A stretch of DNA of 64,000 nucleotides from Chryseobacterium pennae (GCF_003385515.1 NZ_QNVT01000009.1:62001-126000), one strand, 5' to 3'. Shown: positions 8,210 to 17,848, counted from the first letter of the stretch. Translations and numbers: made by a program. Notes: a model not told the origin generated them from the sequence alone.

Positions 8210-9949
8210 TTAAATAACGGTCTCTATGGTGAGATTCTGCTCCTTACTGGTATCTTTTAATCGTCTCTTGATGAAATCAGCAGGGCCAATTCCATTGATT
8301 TCTTTGAAAAGTTTAGAAAAGTGATTTCGTGAAGCCATACCGCATTCATCAGCAAGCGTTTCAATCTTATATTTCCGGTATTCCGGATCATTGTAGAGTT
8401 TGTCCGTTATATATCTGATCCGTAGCACGATGAGGTATTTCGTAAAATTCATTCCTTTATATTCGTTTACGATCTGAGATAAATAGTAATGATTTGTATC
8501 AAATTTATCCGCCAACTTATGTTGCGTCAGGCCATGCTCTTTAAATCCCTCCTTATGCTCAAAATCTTCTAGTTTATGCAAAATTTCTTCCACAACCTTT
8601 GGGTCTATTTCAAGTTTACTATCGTCCTGCTTTTCTTGTACCGATATAACCACATTTGCAGTATCCCGGGCGATGATCTTTTGCTCCAAAATGGCGTATT
8701 TGCGGCGGATTCTTTTTGCCCGCCTCTTATAATATAACATTGTCGCAGCAAAACTGACAGCAACAGTGCCCAATCCCCATTTGGCAAGATTGTCCTCAGC
8801 GGATTTATTTTCAAGCCGCTTCTTATCTTCATTTAATAAACGTGTGTCATATTCTTTGCTCATCTTTCGTAACAAATAGTTGAAATCCCGGTATAGAACA
8901 TTGTCGACCTTTAAAAGCTGATTTGTATAGTACAATTGTTTCTCTACATCATTCGACGCTTTGTACTGGTCAATTAGAAGCTCATAGGTATCCCGTACTT
9001 CGGGAACAATAAAACCATGTTTCTGAAAAATAGAATCTACTTTTTCAAAATTTCTCACAGCATGCGTTTTACCCCCAAGACCCAGGTACGATTTCCCTAT
9101 AAACGAATAGTTTACAGTCAACCACGAAAAATCATTAATCTTGGAAAGTGCTACGGAGGATGCTGAAAGAGATGCAAGCGCTGCTGAAAATTCTTTTTTA
9201 CGGAACTCAGAAATTCCTTTTTCTTTCAAAAAATAACCAGATTCCTGCCGATGCTCCCGGTTAGCACCGATTTCGGTAAGTCCAACGCTGACAATTGAAT
9301 CGGCCAGTGCATATTTCCCCATGTTCCGATAACAGATAGCCATCTGGTGGAGACTATTAAAGTATCCTCTTCGTGCATCATATAGAATGTTCGGATGTTG
9401 ATTTTTGTTAAGTTCTGATGCAAAATAGTTACGTGTCTTTATAAAAAGTACTAATGCCTCATCGTAGTACCCGATATAGCTTTTTACAACGCCGATAAGA
9501 TAATTCAACCGGTTCTTATAATATGGATCTGTATCCTTATCCGCATACTGAACTGCGACAAGGAACTCATTCAGTGCCAATTGGTATTTTTTAAAGTGAA
9601 AATAATAGACAACGCCCTTTTCAAGATAGGCTGAACTTACTAATGCATCTTTGCGTGATAATTTGGCGGCTATTATGGTACTATCTGCAAACTTGAGTTT
9701 TACGTTACGATCACTGGAGAATTCAACGCCGTCCGCGTAACCCTGATATAACTTACCATAATCTTTATCTTTTTTTGCCTCAGCAATATATTGACGTATG
9801 AACGGAAGTGCCCTGACATCATTCTCCGAAAACACTTCATAGTTTCTCCTGATATAGTAATATTTACTGTACCCTTCTTTCTGGGCACAGAGCAATTCAC
9901 AGTGTAATAAGCATAAAAGGATTATGATATGAAAAGTGGAGAATTTCAT
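8210..9949 (-). CDS. TPR-containing membrane-anchored AraC-family regulator
   Basis: 579 residues. A signal-peptide-like start (FHIIILLCLLHCELLCAQ) is followed by about 350 residues of TPR-like helical repeats. A single membrane segment (LGTVAVSFAATMLYY, about 390) precedes a C-terminal AraC-type DNA-binding domain with two helix-turn-helices (residues ~465-570: LADKFDTNHYYLSQIVNEY and LADECGMASRNHFSKLFKE). This is the Bacteroidota architecture in which a periplasmic sensor is joined directly to a cytoplasmic AraC domain. It is divergent from the lipoprotein/MauE/DUF6520 genes, whose promoter it probably controls (inference). Confidence 0.85.
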   Translation of the reverse strand: MKFSTFHIIILLCLLHCELLCAQKEGYSKYYYIRRNYEVFSENDVRALPFIRQYIAEAKKDKDYGKLYQGYADGVEFSSDRNVKLKFADSTIIAAKLSRKDALVSSAYLEKGVVYYFHFKKYQLALNEFLVAVQYADKDTDPYYKNRLNYLIGVVKSYIGYYDEALVLFIKTRNYFASELNKNQHPNILYDARRGYFNSLHQMAICYRNMGKYALADSIVSVGLTEIGANREHRQESGYFLKEKGISEFRKKEFSAALASLSASSVALSKINDFSWLTVNYSFIGKSYLGLGGKTHAVRNFEKVDSIFQKHGFIVPEVRDTYELLIDQYKASNDVEKQLYYTNQLLKVDNVLYRDFNYLLRKMSKEYDTRLLNEDKKRLENKSAEDNLAKWGLGTVAVSFAATMLYYKRRAKRIRRKYAILEQKIIARDTANVVISVQEKQDDSKLEIDPKVVEEILHKLEDFEHKEGFKEHGLTQHKLADKFDTNHYYLSQIVNEYKGMNFTKYLIVLRIRYITDKLYNDPEYRKYKIETLADECGMASRNHFSKLFKEINGIGPADFIKRRLKDTSKEQNLTIETVI

Positions 9950-10067
9950 AGGTCAAGTTTATATAAAATTACTAAAATTCGCCAAATCATGAATTATGTA
10001 GAACGGAAAACTCCAACATACCACAAAAACAATCTAAAATATTGATTTACAATGCAGTAACAATGCT

Positions 10068-10102
10068 CAAATTGAACAATTTGCGCATTCAAATTGTTCA
10101 AT
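10068..10102. promoter_or_regulatory. inverted repeat between the AraC-type gene and the lipoprotein operon
   Basis: ATTGAACAATTTG (10071-10083) and CAAATTGTTCAAT (10090-10102) form a perfect 13-bp inverted repeat with a 6-nt gap. The heptamer CAAATTG occurs at 10068-10074 and 10090-10096, and inverted at 10077-10083, so there are three half-sites. It lies in the 250-bp divergent region, about 100 bp from each start. It is a good candidate binding site for the adjacent regulator. A terminator is unlikely because no gene ends here. Confidence 0.5.
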
Positions 10103-10199
10103 GAGTGCACTAAACAGTTTTTCCGTGCGCTAATGCCCTCTACCTTCGTTCTCGAATTCGAAATAACCGGCCGGGATAATTCTTAAAATTTTTTATAAA

Positions 10200-10445
10200 A
10201 TGAAGATCATTATCTCAACAATATTAATCATCACAGGAACTGCACTTTTGCACTCCTGTAGAGAATCCGAAATAGAACCGTTAGAACTAGGAAAACTGAA
10301 TACTGTAAACTCAAAAACAGAAATGTCGAAAGTTAGCGATACAATTCAGGTAGGAGTTTTTGCCACTGACCCTGATCCTGAACTTGATGAATCGATAAAA
10401 GACCCACCGATCAGACATGGTGGCCAATGGCGGACTTCGAAATAA
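10200..10445 (+). CDS. small putative lipoprotein of island 1
   Basis: 81 residues. The lipoprotein signal has the lipobox-like end ALLHSC (Cys20); the body is short and acidic (DPDPELDES) and ends DPPIRHGGQWRTSK. Small Bacteroidota proteins with a DPP...GGQW-like end are familiar to me but have no known function. It is the first gene of a rightward trio (lipoprotein, MauE-like, DUF6520-like). It probably sits in the periplasm, anchored to a membrane. Confidence 0.65.
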   Translation: MKIIISTILIITGTALLHSCRESEIEPLELGKLNTVNSKTEMSKVSDTIQVGVFATDPDPELDESIKDPPIRHGGQWRTSK

Positions 10446-10494
10446 TATTCGAGTAGACCCTCCTTTTCAATGTAAAACCAAAATACACAATGCC

Positions 10495-10941
10495 ATGCGA
10501 ACGAAAAACTTGATAGCCGAAATTATTATATTCTTACTAATACTCTTGTGGGCTTATACATTTGCAAGTAAGGTTCTTGATTTTGATACTTTTAATAGGC
10601 AGATCAAAGGTGCTTATCTCCTATCATCTCTTGGATCACCTTTGCCTTACATTTTACAGCTGCTGCATTTGTCACTTGTGGTACTGTTGCTAAAGAAGTC
10701 CTGGAGAAAGATAGGACTTATTACCTCACTATCAGTCCTCGTGATATACACAGGTTATCTCATTTACATTTTAAAGTTTGCACCAAGCATACCATGTTCA
10801 TGTATCTCGCTGTATAGGGGGTTGCTTTGGGATGATCAACTGTTGATTAATCTCGCAGTACTGGTACTAAATATCATTGGTCTGATCATGTTTTCGTTTA
10901 AAAGGCCACCACACAGTAGTCATATTCAGACCACACACTAA
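10495..10941 (+). CDS. MauE/DoxX-like membrane protein with a CxC motif (short form)
   Basis: 148 residues from the ATG at 10495. An upstream in-frame start at 10417 would overlap the lipoprotein gene and add a polar leader, so I reject it. Four hydrophobic segments are visible. The motif IPCSC lies in the third loop, followed by L..LLWDDQLLINLAVL. The first 130 residues match the N-terminal part of the 514-aa protein at 49031-50575 (FASKVLDFDTFNRQ compared with FSKAIDFEAFQVQ, and IPCSC in both). MauE-type proteins are thought to support disulfide formation in periplasmic proteins, which fits the Cys-bearing secreted product next door. Confidence 0.75.
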   Translation: MRTKNLIAEIIIFLLILLWAYTFASKVLDFDTFNRQIKGAYLLSSLGSPLPYILQLLHLSLVVLLLKKSWRKIGLITSLSVLVIYTGYLIYILKFAPSIPCSCISLYRGLLWDDQLLINLAVLVLNIIGLIMFSFKRPPHSSHIQTTH

Positions 10942-10960
10942 ATTTAAAACTAATAACTAA

Positions 10961-10998
10961 ACAGGGGAAGCCGAAAACCTGAAACCCAGAGTAGGCAA
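10961..10998 (+). promoter_or_regulatory. conserved two-block element upstream of the small secreted-protein gene (copy 1)
   Basis: Block A (22 nt, 10961-10982, starts ACAGGGGAAGCC) and block B (AGAGTAGGCAA, 10988-10998) are separated by 5 nt. Both blocks occur identically, with a 6-nt gap, before the second DUF6520-like gene (49034-49072, minus strand). Here the element is non-coding: it follows the MauE-like stop, with another TAA directly before block A in the matching frame. It lies 45 nt before the ATG at 11044. CAGG and CCTG within block A could pair. It may be a regulatory RNA or DNA element, or a remnant of a longer MauE gene. Confidence 0.6.
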
Positions 10999-11043
10999 AA
11001 AACTAAAGTTTAGCTTTTTGATTTATAAAAGCACCAAAACATC

Positions 11044-11304
11044 ATGAAATCACTTAGAATTACCTTAGGAGTTGCAGCAATTGCACTAGGTACGTTTACT
11101 GCTTTTTCATTTGCTCCGGCAAAAGTTGACTCAAAAGTAACAACAGGTATTCGTTACGTAAACCCAAATGGATCAATGGGAGATGCTTATGACCCTTCCA
11201 ATCATCCATGTGAAGGTGAAGGAGATCTTTGTGCTCAGGAATACACTCTTGAAACACAACAGCCAACTGAAGAGAACAAAATTTTTGGCGTTAGAAGACC
11301 ATAG
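11044..11304 (+). CDS. small secreted DUF6520-like protein with a CX6C pair (island 1)
   Basis: 86 residues with a classic signal peptide (LRITLGVAAIALGTFTAFSFA). The mature part has two cysteines spaced C-X6-C (HPCEGEGDLCA) and ends ENKIFGVRRP. It resembles the DUF6520 family of small Bacteroidota secreted proteins, whose role is unknown. The 89-aa protein at 48745-49014 has the same CX6C spacing and the same genomic partner (MauE-like). A disulfide formed with help from the MauE-like neighbour is a reasonable inference. The mature size would suit a secreted peptide or signal. Confidence 0.7.
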   Translation: MKSLRITLGVAAIALGTFTAFSFAPAKVDSKVTTGIRYVNPNGSMGDAYDPSNHPCEGEGDLCAQEYTLETQQPTEENKIFGVRRP

Positions 11305-11326
11305 GAAATGAGAATTGTAATATTAA

Positions 11327-11351
11327 AAAGGTATCCTTACGGGATACCTTT
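11327..11351. terminator. bidirectional terminator between the DUF6520-like gene and the TlpA operon
   Basis: AAAGGTATCC and GGATACCTTT form a perfect 10-bp stem with a 5-nt loop, with A-rich sequence on the left and T-rich on the right. It lies 22 bp after the secreted-protein stop. The TlpA gene reads towards it from the right. Confidence 0.8.
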
Positions 11352-11433
11352 CTAAATTTATGCTGCTGAACCATATATGAGAAAGTATAGGTATTTCTTA
11401 GGCACTTTTTTAATGGATCAATTTATTAAATTA

Positions 11434-12870
11434 CTATAAAAGCTTATTAAGATAAGCTGTAAAACCTTCAAAATCAGTCGCCGGATTTGGTGGCACTCCT
11501 ATAATATTGCCATTCTTATCCAAAACAATTAGTCTCGGATAAAATGTAACCTTTGCAAATTTTATGATATCGTGATTCATTCGCTGCTCTTCAGTATATA
11601 GCTGTAAAGAATTTTTACTTGAGAATATTCCTATTCCCTTTTTCCAAGGTTCATTTTTATCAATACCAATAGAGATAAACTGGATATCTTTGCCTTTAAA
11701 ATACTCTTCAGCTTTTTCGATGGATGGAGCTATCCCTTTGCATGCAAAGCAGCCGTTAAACCAAAAATCGAGTAAAATAATTTTACCTTTAAAATCTGCC
11801 AATTGATGTCTTCGTCCTGTTGTATCAGGAAGGTTGAAATTGTAGAAAGCATCACCCCTTTTAAGGTTTTTTTGAACATCTTCAAAAGTATCCAAAACCT
11901 CTTGGAAGTGCGGATTATTCTTATTTACATGTTTAACATAAAAATTAAGCACATCCTGTGAAACAGGAGAATCCCATTTTGCACGAAAAAAGTCTCTAGT
12001 AAAATAAGAAAGAAGGAAATCACGTACATATGGTTCCTCATCAAATTCGTTTACAATAAGCTTATTATAATCCAATGGCTTAGTAAAACGAACAATATGC
12101 GATTCTCCCTGAATTTTATCACGATTAGATAATAGCATATAACTGGGTAGTATAAATCTTCCACCATAATAATTAATCACTTCCTTATTCAGAAAAGGTT
12201 CGATCCTGTTTTTTCTTTTGATATATTTTTCAAAGAGGATGGCAACAGAGTCAGAATAATATTTGACAGAATGCGCTAATACCTGATCTAAGGTCCCGTC
12301 AACTAATTGCGCCTTTATTAACTTCATATCCCGAGGATCTTTAAGTTTATTCAAGCTGCACATCGAATCAATAATATTTAAGTATATATCCGCGTTTTTA
12401 TACTTCTCAGTTATACTTGTTCTATCCCAGAATAAAAGATGTATACCTGTTGCCAGGAGCTTGTGATTAATGGCTTTTAACAAATTGAGCTTATCTGATC
12501 CCTTTCCATCAATATTCATATTATCAAGACCAAGTTTCTTTACATCCGGTATGGTAAATGTAAGATTATCACCGGGATTTACCAGAACCCCGAAACTGCC
12601 GGGGATAAAAATAATTCTGTTATTAATGTAAACAGTGGCTTTCCCTGTCCTCTTTAGATCAAAATCGAATTTAAATTTGCCGTTGTTTGTCTCAATATGA
12701 AATTCCTGCATTTTTGTTTCAGCAAATTGTCCATCAAAAATGAGCAAGTCAATGTTAATTATTGTATCTTTTGCATTTTCAATTAATCCGCTAATTCTGG
12801 TTTTTGTTTGAGCAAAGGAGTTTTGCGTTGTAATGATATACATTACAATCAGTACTAATATTTTTTTCAT
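11434..12870 (-). CDS. TlpA-like thiol-disulfide oxidoreductase, outer-domain type
   Basis: 478 residues. A signal peptide (ILVLIVMYIITTQNSFAQ) precedes a ~300-residue Bacteroidota-type N-terminal domain and a C-terminal thioredoxin fold with active site CFAC (Cys374, Cys377) in LLDFWFNGCFACKG. The proline opposite the active site is in FYPRLIV. Such proteins often end SusCD operons in Sphingobacteriaceae and handle periplasmic thiols. It starts 21 bp after susD, so it is last in the sigma-controlled operon of island 1. It converges on the Cys-containing DUF6520-like gene. Confidence 0.85.
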   Translation of the reverse strand: MKKILVLIVMYIITTQNSFAQTKTRISGLIENAKDTIINIDLLIFDGQFAETKMQEFHIETNNGKFKFDFDLKRTGKATVYINNRIIFIPGSFGVLVNPGDNLTFTIPDVKKLGLDNMNIDGKGSDKLNLLKAINHKLLATGIHLLFWDRTSITEKYKNADIYLNIIDSMCSLNKLKDPRDMKLIKAQLVDGTLDQVLAHSVKYYSDSVAILFEKYIKRKNRIEPFLNKEVINYYGGRFILPSYMLLSNRDKIQGESHIVRFTKPLDYNKLIVNEFDEEPYVRDFLLSYFTRDFFRAKWDSPVSQDVLNFYVKHVNKNNPHFQEVLDTFEDVQKNLKRGDAFYNFNLPDTTGRRHQLADFKGKIILLDFWFNGCFACKGIAPSIEKAEEYFKGKDIQFISIGIDKNEPWKKGIGIFSSKNSLQLYTEEQRMNHDIIKFAKVTFYPRLIVLDKNGNIIGVPPNPATDFEGFTAYLNKLL

Positions 12871-12891
12871 GATTTTCTGTCTTTTTAAAAG

Positions 12892-14247
12892 TTAGTTCTG
12901 TTCTATACCACTGTAATTAATGATATACTGAGGGATGGGAAAGATATAACGTCGATCTTTCGGTGGTAAAGTGTATGTCTTGTCTCCCACAGTACGCATT
13001 AAGGTTTTGGCGTAACGGGGGTCTTTATTTAAACGTTTAAGATCTTGAAAGCGTAGTCCTCTCTTTAAAAGCTCCTTTCTGCGTTCCTTCAAAATGATGT
13101 CAAGCGCCTCTACTTTGGTACTTGCTGTTAACGGTATGAATGTATTTGTTTTAAATCTTGTAGCAAGAAGTTTATTGAGAATCTCCATTGCTTGATCTTT
13201 ATCCCCAATTCTGGCTTCACACTCCGCTGCTATTAGCAAGACTTCATCTATAGCCGTACCTGCTAGATTATTTGAAACCAAATGACCACGCCAGATAACT
13301 TTATCATCCTGAATTTGGAAGTAAAGTGTCTTTCTTAGATCATTTTCAGCATACTGATTATATAATTGATCTGGTATGGACGCAGAAGTACTTGATGTGC
13401 CGTAAGGATTTGATAACTTCGTCTCTATATGAATCTCCTTACTTTTTAGAAACAGTGGCCTCGAATCTTCTGGATTGAAGTTATTGTAGTCATCTAATGT
13501 TGATTTAACAGCTAATGAATTTCGTGTTGATTCAAGTGCCTTTTGATAATTATCCATATATAGATATGTCCTAGCTAGTAATGCGAATGCGCCAGCATTT
13601 GTAATATGAAGGCCAGAAATTGCATTTTTGGGCAATAAAATTGCTGCTGCGCTAAGGTCTGCGATAATTTGCTGGTAAGTCTGCTTTAAATTACTTCTGA
13701 AAATTGGTTCATTAATATCTTCGTCTAATTTTAAAGGAATTCCCAAGTCCTTATCAGCAGTATTGGCATCATAATATTTACAGAAAGTCATGGTAAGATT
13801 AAAAAAAGCACGTGATCTGTGATATAAGGCAGTACCTTTTATCCTGTCATACTGTCCTGTATTACTTTCGGTCCTTGTGATTTTGCTCAGACCTTTTAAT
13901 GTGACATTGCAATTCTGGATCTGTTTGTAGGCATAGTCCCATTCTTCCCCATAGTCCCCTCCACCTAATTTTGGGAATTCATCTACTGTCCAAGTTAACA
14001 GCTTTCGGTTAAAATCAGAAAAAAGAGAATTGTATTGAGCCAAAGTAACCTCAAAGTCATCACAGGACGCTTCCATACTTCCACGCTGATCATAAGAAAA
14101 CATACCTGAATTCATTAACAAGTCCATGTCATTTAGGGTCGTCGGAACTATTAATTTTATATCTTGTTTCTCTTCTAACCATTCCTTTGAGCAGCTAGCT
14201 AAAAATATTAATGTGAATATTATTAAAGACATTATTATCGTTTTCAT
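12892..14247 (-). CDS. SusD/RagB-family outer-membrane lipoprotein (island 1)
   Basis: 451 residues with a lipoprotein signal (LIIFTLIFLASC, Cys19). TPR-like SusD helices follow, and the C-terminal region has the usual KERRKELLKRGLRFQDLKRL phrase, typical of RagB/SusD. SusD proteins sit on the cell surface as the lid of a SusC channel and catch substrate. It begins 11 bp after susC stops, forming a SusCD pair. The substrate cannot be read; the TlpA partner and absence of polysaccharide enzymes argue against simple glycan use. Confidence 0.88.
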   Translation of the reverse strand: MKTIIMSLIIFTLIFLASCSKEWLEEKQDIKLIVPTTLNDMDLLMNSGMFSYDQRGSMEASCDDFEVTLAQYNSLFSDFNRKLLTWTVDEFPKLGGGDYGEEWDYAYKQIQNCNVTLKGLSKITRTESNTGQYDRIKGTALYHRSRAFFNLTMTFCKYYDANTADKDLGIPLKLDEDINEPIFRSNLKQTYQQIIADLSAAAILLPKNAISGLHITNAGAFALLARTYLYMDNYQKALESTRNSLAVKSTLDDYNNFNPEDSRPLFLKSKEIHIETKLSNPYGTSSTSASIPDQLYNQYAENDLRKTLYFQIQDDKVIWRGHLVSNNLAGTAIDEVLLIAAECEARIGDKDQAMEILNKLLATRFKTNTFIPLTASTKVEALDIILKERRKELLKRGLRFQDLKRLNKDPRYAKTLMRTVGDKTYTLPPKDRRYIFPIPQYIINYSGIEQN

Positions 14248-14258
14248 AGGATCATTTT

Positions 14259-17200
14259 TTATAGGTTACCACTTATCCCAAACGCAATTGTCCGAATGGG
14301 TTTTGCCATAGGAAAATCTGGATCAAGGTTGACTTTATTTGCTTTCCAAATCATACAAACGTTATTTATATAGCCAAAGATGCGTACGTTTTTAATGTGC
14401 AAACATCTTAATATGTCTGGATGTAAATTATACGAAAGATTTACATCCTGCAGCCTTATATGATCACCCTTACTTACCAAAACTTCAGAATTGAGATAAT
14501 ACTGATCTGCCACAAGAACGGCCGGATAGCTTACCACGGGAACATTCGTCTTTAGCTCATCCCCGGGCGCCTGCCATCTGTTATAGTAGTCACCATGCCC
14601 ATAATAGCTACTGTACAATGCAGAATAATTTATTGAATTCCTTCTAAAATAATATCCGAAACGGTAGGTTATATTGAAAGACAAATCAATGCCTTTGTAG
14701 CTGAAAGAATTACGCAGAGCACCGAAGTAAGGCGCCAACGCATTACCATTATAAATTAGATTATTTGCAGGGTCAACGGCTAACTGCTGTCTAATCTTGG
14801 TATATTCTGCCGATGGCTGCCCTTCTAAATATCCCCTAGCCTGTCCTGTCTGTGGGTCAAGTCCAGCCCAGGGATAGCTATAAATTCCAAATAAAGACCG
14901 TCCCTCGACAGGACTATATGCAGTGGCAACTCTGCCAACACTATAATCTGTTAGAAAGTTAGTGATCGTTGTTGGTCTTTTATATTTAGTGACAACATCT
15001 TTAGCATAAGAAAAAATAGCAGTTGTCTTCCAACTGAAATTTTTATTTTGAAGATTGATTGAAGTAAGTTCTACATCAATACCCCTTCCATCCATATTGG
15101 CAAGATTCCCCCTAAAGGAGGAAAAGCCTGTTGTTGGATCTATGTCTCCGTTTCCAATCAGATCATTTCCTCTCCGTTTAAAAAATTCAACATTTCCCGA
15201 AAGCCTATTATTTTGGGTCGCGAAATCAATGCCTATATTGAACATTCTATTCCTCTCCCAACGGAGTTCATTATTTGGGGGGCTGACTAGATCCGCAGAA
15301 GGTAAACTATTGTCGATATTCCTTGTTAAACGAGCTGTGGTATAAGCTGTGGTACTCCTATCTATGTTTCCACTGTAACCAAAAGTTGACCGTAAACTTA
15401 ATTCCCGAAGCCAGTCTAGATTGTAAAAGCTTTCTTTATTTAGATTCCATTTAAAACCGGTTGACCATAAAGGAACTGATTTTTGGTTGGTCTTTACTCC
15501 AAAGAGATTGGATTGATCAATCCTTGCGCTTGCAGAAACCACGTAGCGCAAATCATAATTATAAGCACCATTCAAATAATATGACCGCATTCTATCAATA
15601 GTTCCCGAGTAATCATCATAATTTGGAATAAGTGAGGAACTACCTTTACCGTATTGATTAAATCGTGTTAGATAGTCGACTAAGACACTTGAACCGACGT
15701 GAGGATCAAAACCATATTGTCTGGAAGATATACTGTTAGCTTTTGTTTCTCTAACCTCAAATCCTCCGATAGCATTTACCTGATGTTTCCCCCACTTTTG
15801 GTCGAAATTCAATTGAAAACGCCCATTTAATGCGCTTAGTTCACCATTCGAAATGTCCAATCTACCGCCCATTGGAATATTGCGGGCCATAACACCATTA
15901 TTAATGGTAGTGAATCTATTTATCTGATCCCGCATTTCATAGCTGTCCTGACTATGGAAATTTCTACGTCTGCCTTGTTGGTTTTCATATTGAAAGCGGG
16001 CCTCAGCTGATAACGTAGGCATAATCGTATACTTTATTGCTGTATTTAAACGTATCTCCGATTGTTTGAGCTTATTATCTTGTAGTTCTAATTCCTCTAA
16101 TGGAACGAAATCCCAATTTAACAATCCTTCTGAAAGTGCCTTTTGCTTTAATACCGTGCTATGATCTTTAATAACAACAGTTGGATTACCACTATCATCA
16201 ACAAGTCTAGCATATGGATACATTAATTCATTTCCCATGTTATTTAACATTGATAGAACATTGGAAGCAGATTGGTTATTTTGATTATAACTTAATCCTG
16301 CTGTGATCTCCAATTTTTCCATTGGACGGAAAACCTGATTACTGTTAACACTCACACGGCTAAAACCACTTCCTTTTTCTGAATTTTGGTTTTTATCAAA
16401 ACCTGCTGAAAAATAATAAGAGTATTTATTTGTACCGCCGTTTAAATTTAATGCATATTGTTGCTTTAAATTTTGCTGATATAGGTATTTACTCATATCC
16501 CTTCGCAGGTCGCCACTACGCAGAGCATCAATTTGTGCATTTGCTTGTTGTTCTGTGAGTAGTCCATTTTTTTGATCGTTGAGGATACTTACAACAGGTG
16601 AATACGGGCTGTTGCTTGCTGTATTACTAATGATGGTATTGTAAAAACCCTTTTCAAATAGCATTTTTTCGATGTCAATGAAATCGGTTGGTTTGATCTG
16701 TGGAATATAGTTCAGGTCTGGCTTCTGCCCTATCGTAACATTTGATGTAAAGCCGATGTTCATGGGCTGGTCTGATCGTCCCTTTTTAGTCTTAATGACA
16801 ATCACACCATTACCGGCACGTACGCCCCAGATCGAGGCGGCGGCAGCATCTTTCAAAATATCAATATCCTCAATATCGTTTGGATTGATATTATTAATAT
16901 CACCCTCATAAGGAAAATTGTCAACAACAATCAATGGCTGATCGTTACCAAAGATCGTTGCCTGCCCCCTGATGGTTAACTTTGGACTTCCTGAACGCTC
17001 ATCAAAAAGTATAGAAGGTGCTATACCTTTCAATCTGCTGATCACATCGGTTGACACTTGTCTGTTAAAGGTCGCATTATCAACCTTGGAAAAAGACCCC
17101 GTTGCTCTTTCCTTCGGTATAGATTGATAGCCACTGGCAACAACAGATACCTCATCGATTACATTGCTATTGGTGGTCAACGTAACACGATCAATATATT

Positions 17201-17789
17201 TCGCGGATACTGTCATTGTCGAATAGCCTAAAAAGGAGATCTGTATCTCTGATTCGGCATAATTCGAAGGCAATTCAAAAGTACCGTCGTTATCGGAGTT
17301 CGTCACATAATTGCTGCCTTTGATGGTTATGGTAGCTCCTGCCAGCGGATTTCCCTTTTCATCGACGATCTTTCCCTTGATGGTCTCCTTTTTTTTTGAA
17401 TTGGGAGTATTTGTTGTTTTCCGCTCGCTTAGAATGATAATGCCATCTGCAATTTCGTATGCGATTGGTTGGTTCGCAAACAAGGTTCGCAGGGTCTCCT
17501 CTATTGAGGCATTTTTCAGGTTAACAGTAATTGGTCCCACTTTTTTTAGTAGTTCCTCTTTGTAGGCAAAATCATATTTTGTCGCTTTCCGAATTTCTGA
17601 AATTGCTTTTGACAGGGGTGCTTTCTGCAAGGAAAGGCTGATCTGCTGTGCCTTGATCGCAGTACCGCTGGCAAGTAACATAAAGAACAAGGTGCTCTTT
17701 ATGCCTATGCGCAGAAGTTTTCTCCTGTGGGAAAACCCATCCACCCACGGCGGAATGTTTTCCTTGTTGGAAAAATCATGTTTTTTCAT
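14259..17789 (-). CDS. SusC/RagA-family TonB-dependent channel with STN domain (island 1)
   Basis: 1176 residues. An extended N-terminus precedes the signal segment (LFFMLLASGTAIKAQ). Then come an STN secretin/TonB short domain (~50-115, ISLSLQKAPLSKAISEI), a carboxypeptidase-D-like domain (~135-215, GKIVDEKGNPLAGATI), the plug with the SusC-type ILKDAAAASIWGVRAGNGVI, and a ~900-residue barrel. The STN domain can signal to a FecR anti-sigma, and fecR and sigma genes lie directly upstream. Substrate-induced transcription through sigma/FecR is expected from the family. It imports a surface-bound substrate with the SusD partner. Confidence 0.92.
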   Translation of the reverse strand: MKKHDFSNKENIPPWVDGFSHRRKLLRIGIKSTLFFMLLASGTAIKAQQISLSLQKAPLSKAISEIRKATKYDFAYKEELLKKVGPITVNLKNASIEETLRTLFANQPIAYEIADGIIILSERKTTNTPNSKKKETIKGKIVDEKGNPLAGATITIKGSNYVTNSDNDGTFELPSNYAESEIQISFLGYSTMTVSAKYIDRVTLTTNSNVIDEVSVVASGYQSIPKERATGSFSKVDNATFNRQVSTDVISRLKGIAPSILFDERSGSPKLTIRGQATIFGNDQPLIVVDNFPYEGDINNINPNDIEDIDILKDAAAASIWGVRAGNGVIVIKTKKGRSDQPMNIGFTSNVTIGQKPDLNYIPQIKPTDFIDIEKMLFEKGFYNTIISNTASNSPYSPVVSILNDQKNGLLTEQQANAQIDALRSGDLRRDMSKYLYQQNLKQQYALNLNGGTNKYSYYFSAGFDKNQNSEKGSGFSRVSVNSNQVFRPMEKLEITAGLSYNQNNQSASNVLSMLNNMGNELMYPYARLVDDSGNPTVVIKDHSTVLKQKALSEGLLNWDFVPLEELELQDNKLKQSEIRLNTAIKYTIMPTLSAEARFQYENQQGRRRNFHSQDSYEMRDQINRFTTINNGVMARNIPMGGRLDISNGELSALNGRFQLNFDQKWGKHQVNAIGGFEVRETKANSISSRQYGFDPHVGSSVLVDYLTRFNQYGKGSSSLIPNYDDYSGTIDRMRSYYLNGAYNYDLRYVVSASARIDQSNLFGVKTNQKSVPLWSTGFKWNLNKESFYNLDWLRELSLRSTFGYSGNIDRSTTAYTTARLTRNIDNSLPSADLVSPPNNELRWERNRMFNIGIDFATQNNRLSGNVEFFKRRGNDLIGNGDIDPTTGFSSFRGNLANMDGRGIDVELTSINLQNKNFSWKTTAIFSYAKDVVTKYKRPTTITNFLTDYSVGRVATAYSPVEGRSLFGIYSYPWAGLDPQTGQARGYLEGQPSAEYTKIRQQLAVDPANNLIYNGNALAPYFGALRNSFSYKGIDLSFNITYRFGYYFRRNSINYSALYSSYYGHGDYYNRWQAPGDELKTNVPVVSYPAVLVADQYYLNSEVLVSKGDHIRLQDVNLSYNLHPDILRCLHIKNVRIFGYINNVCMIWKANKVNLDPDFPMAKPIRTIAFGISGNL

Positions 17790-17848
17790 AGATTTGTGTA
17801 GGGTTTGAATTTTGTTAGTTTGTCCAAAACTTTAATAAAGACCCGTTG

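Noticed and set aside
10417..10494. Upstream start for the short MauE-like gene
   Set aside because: It overlaps the lipoprotein gene and adds 26 polar residues before a normal membrane-protein start.
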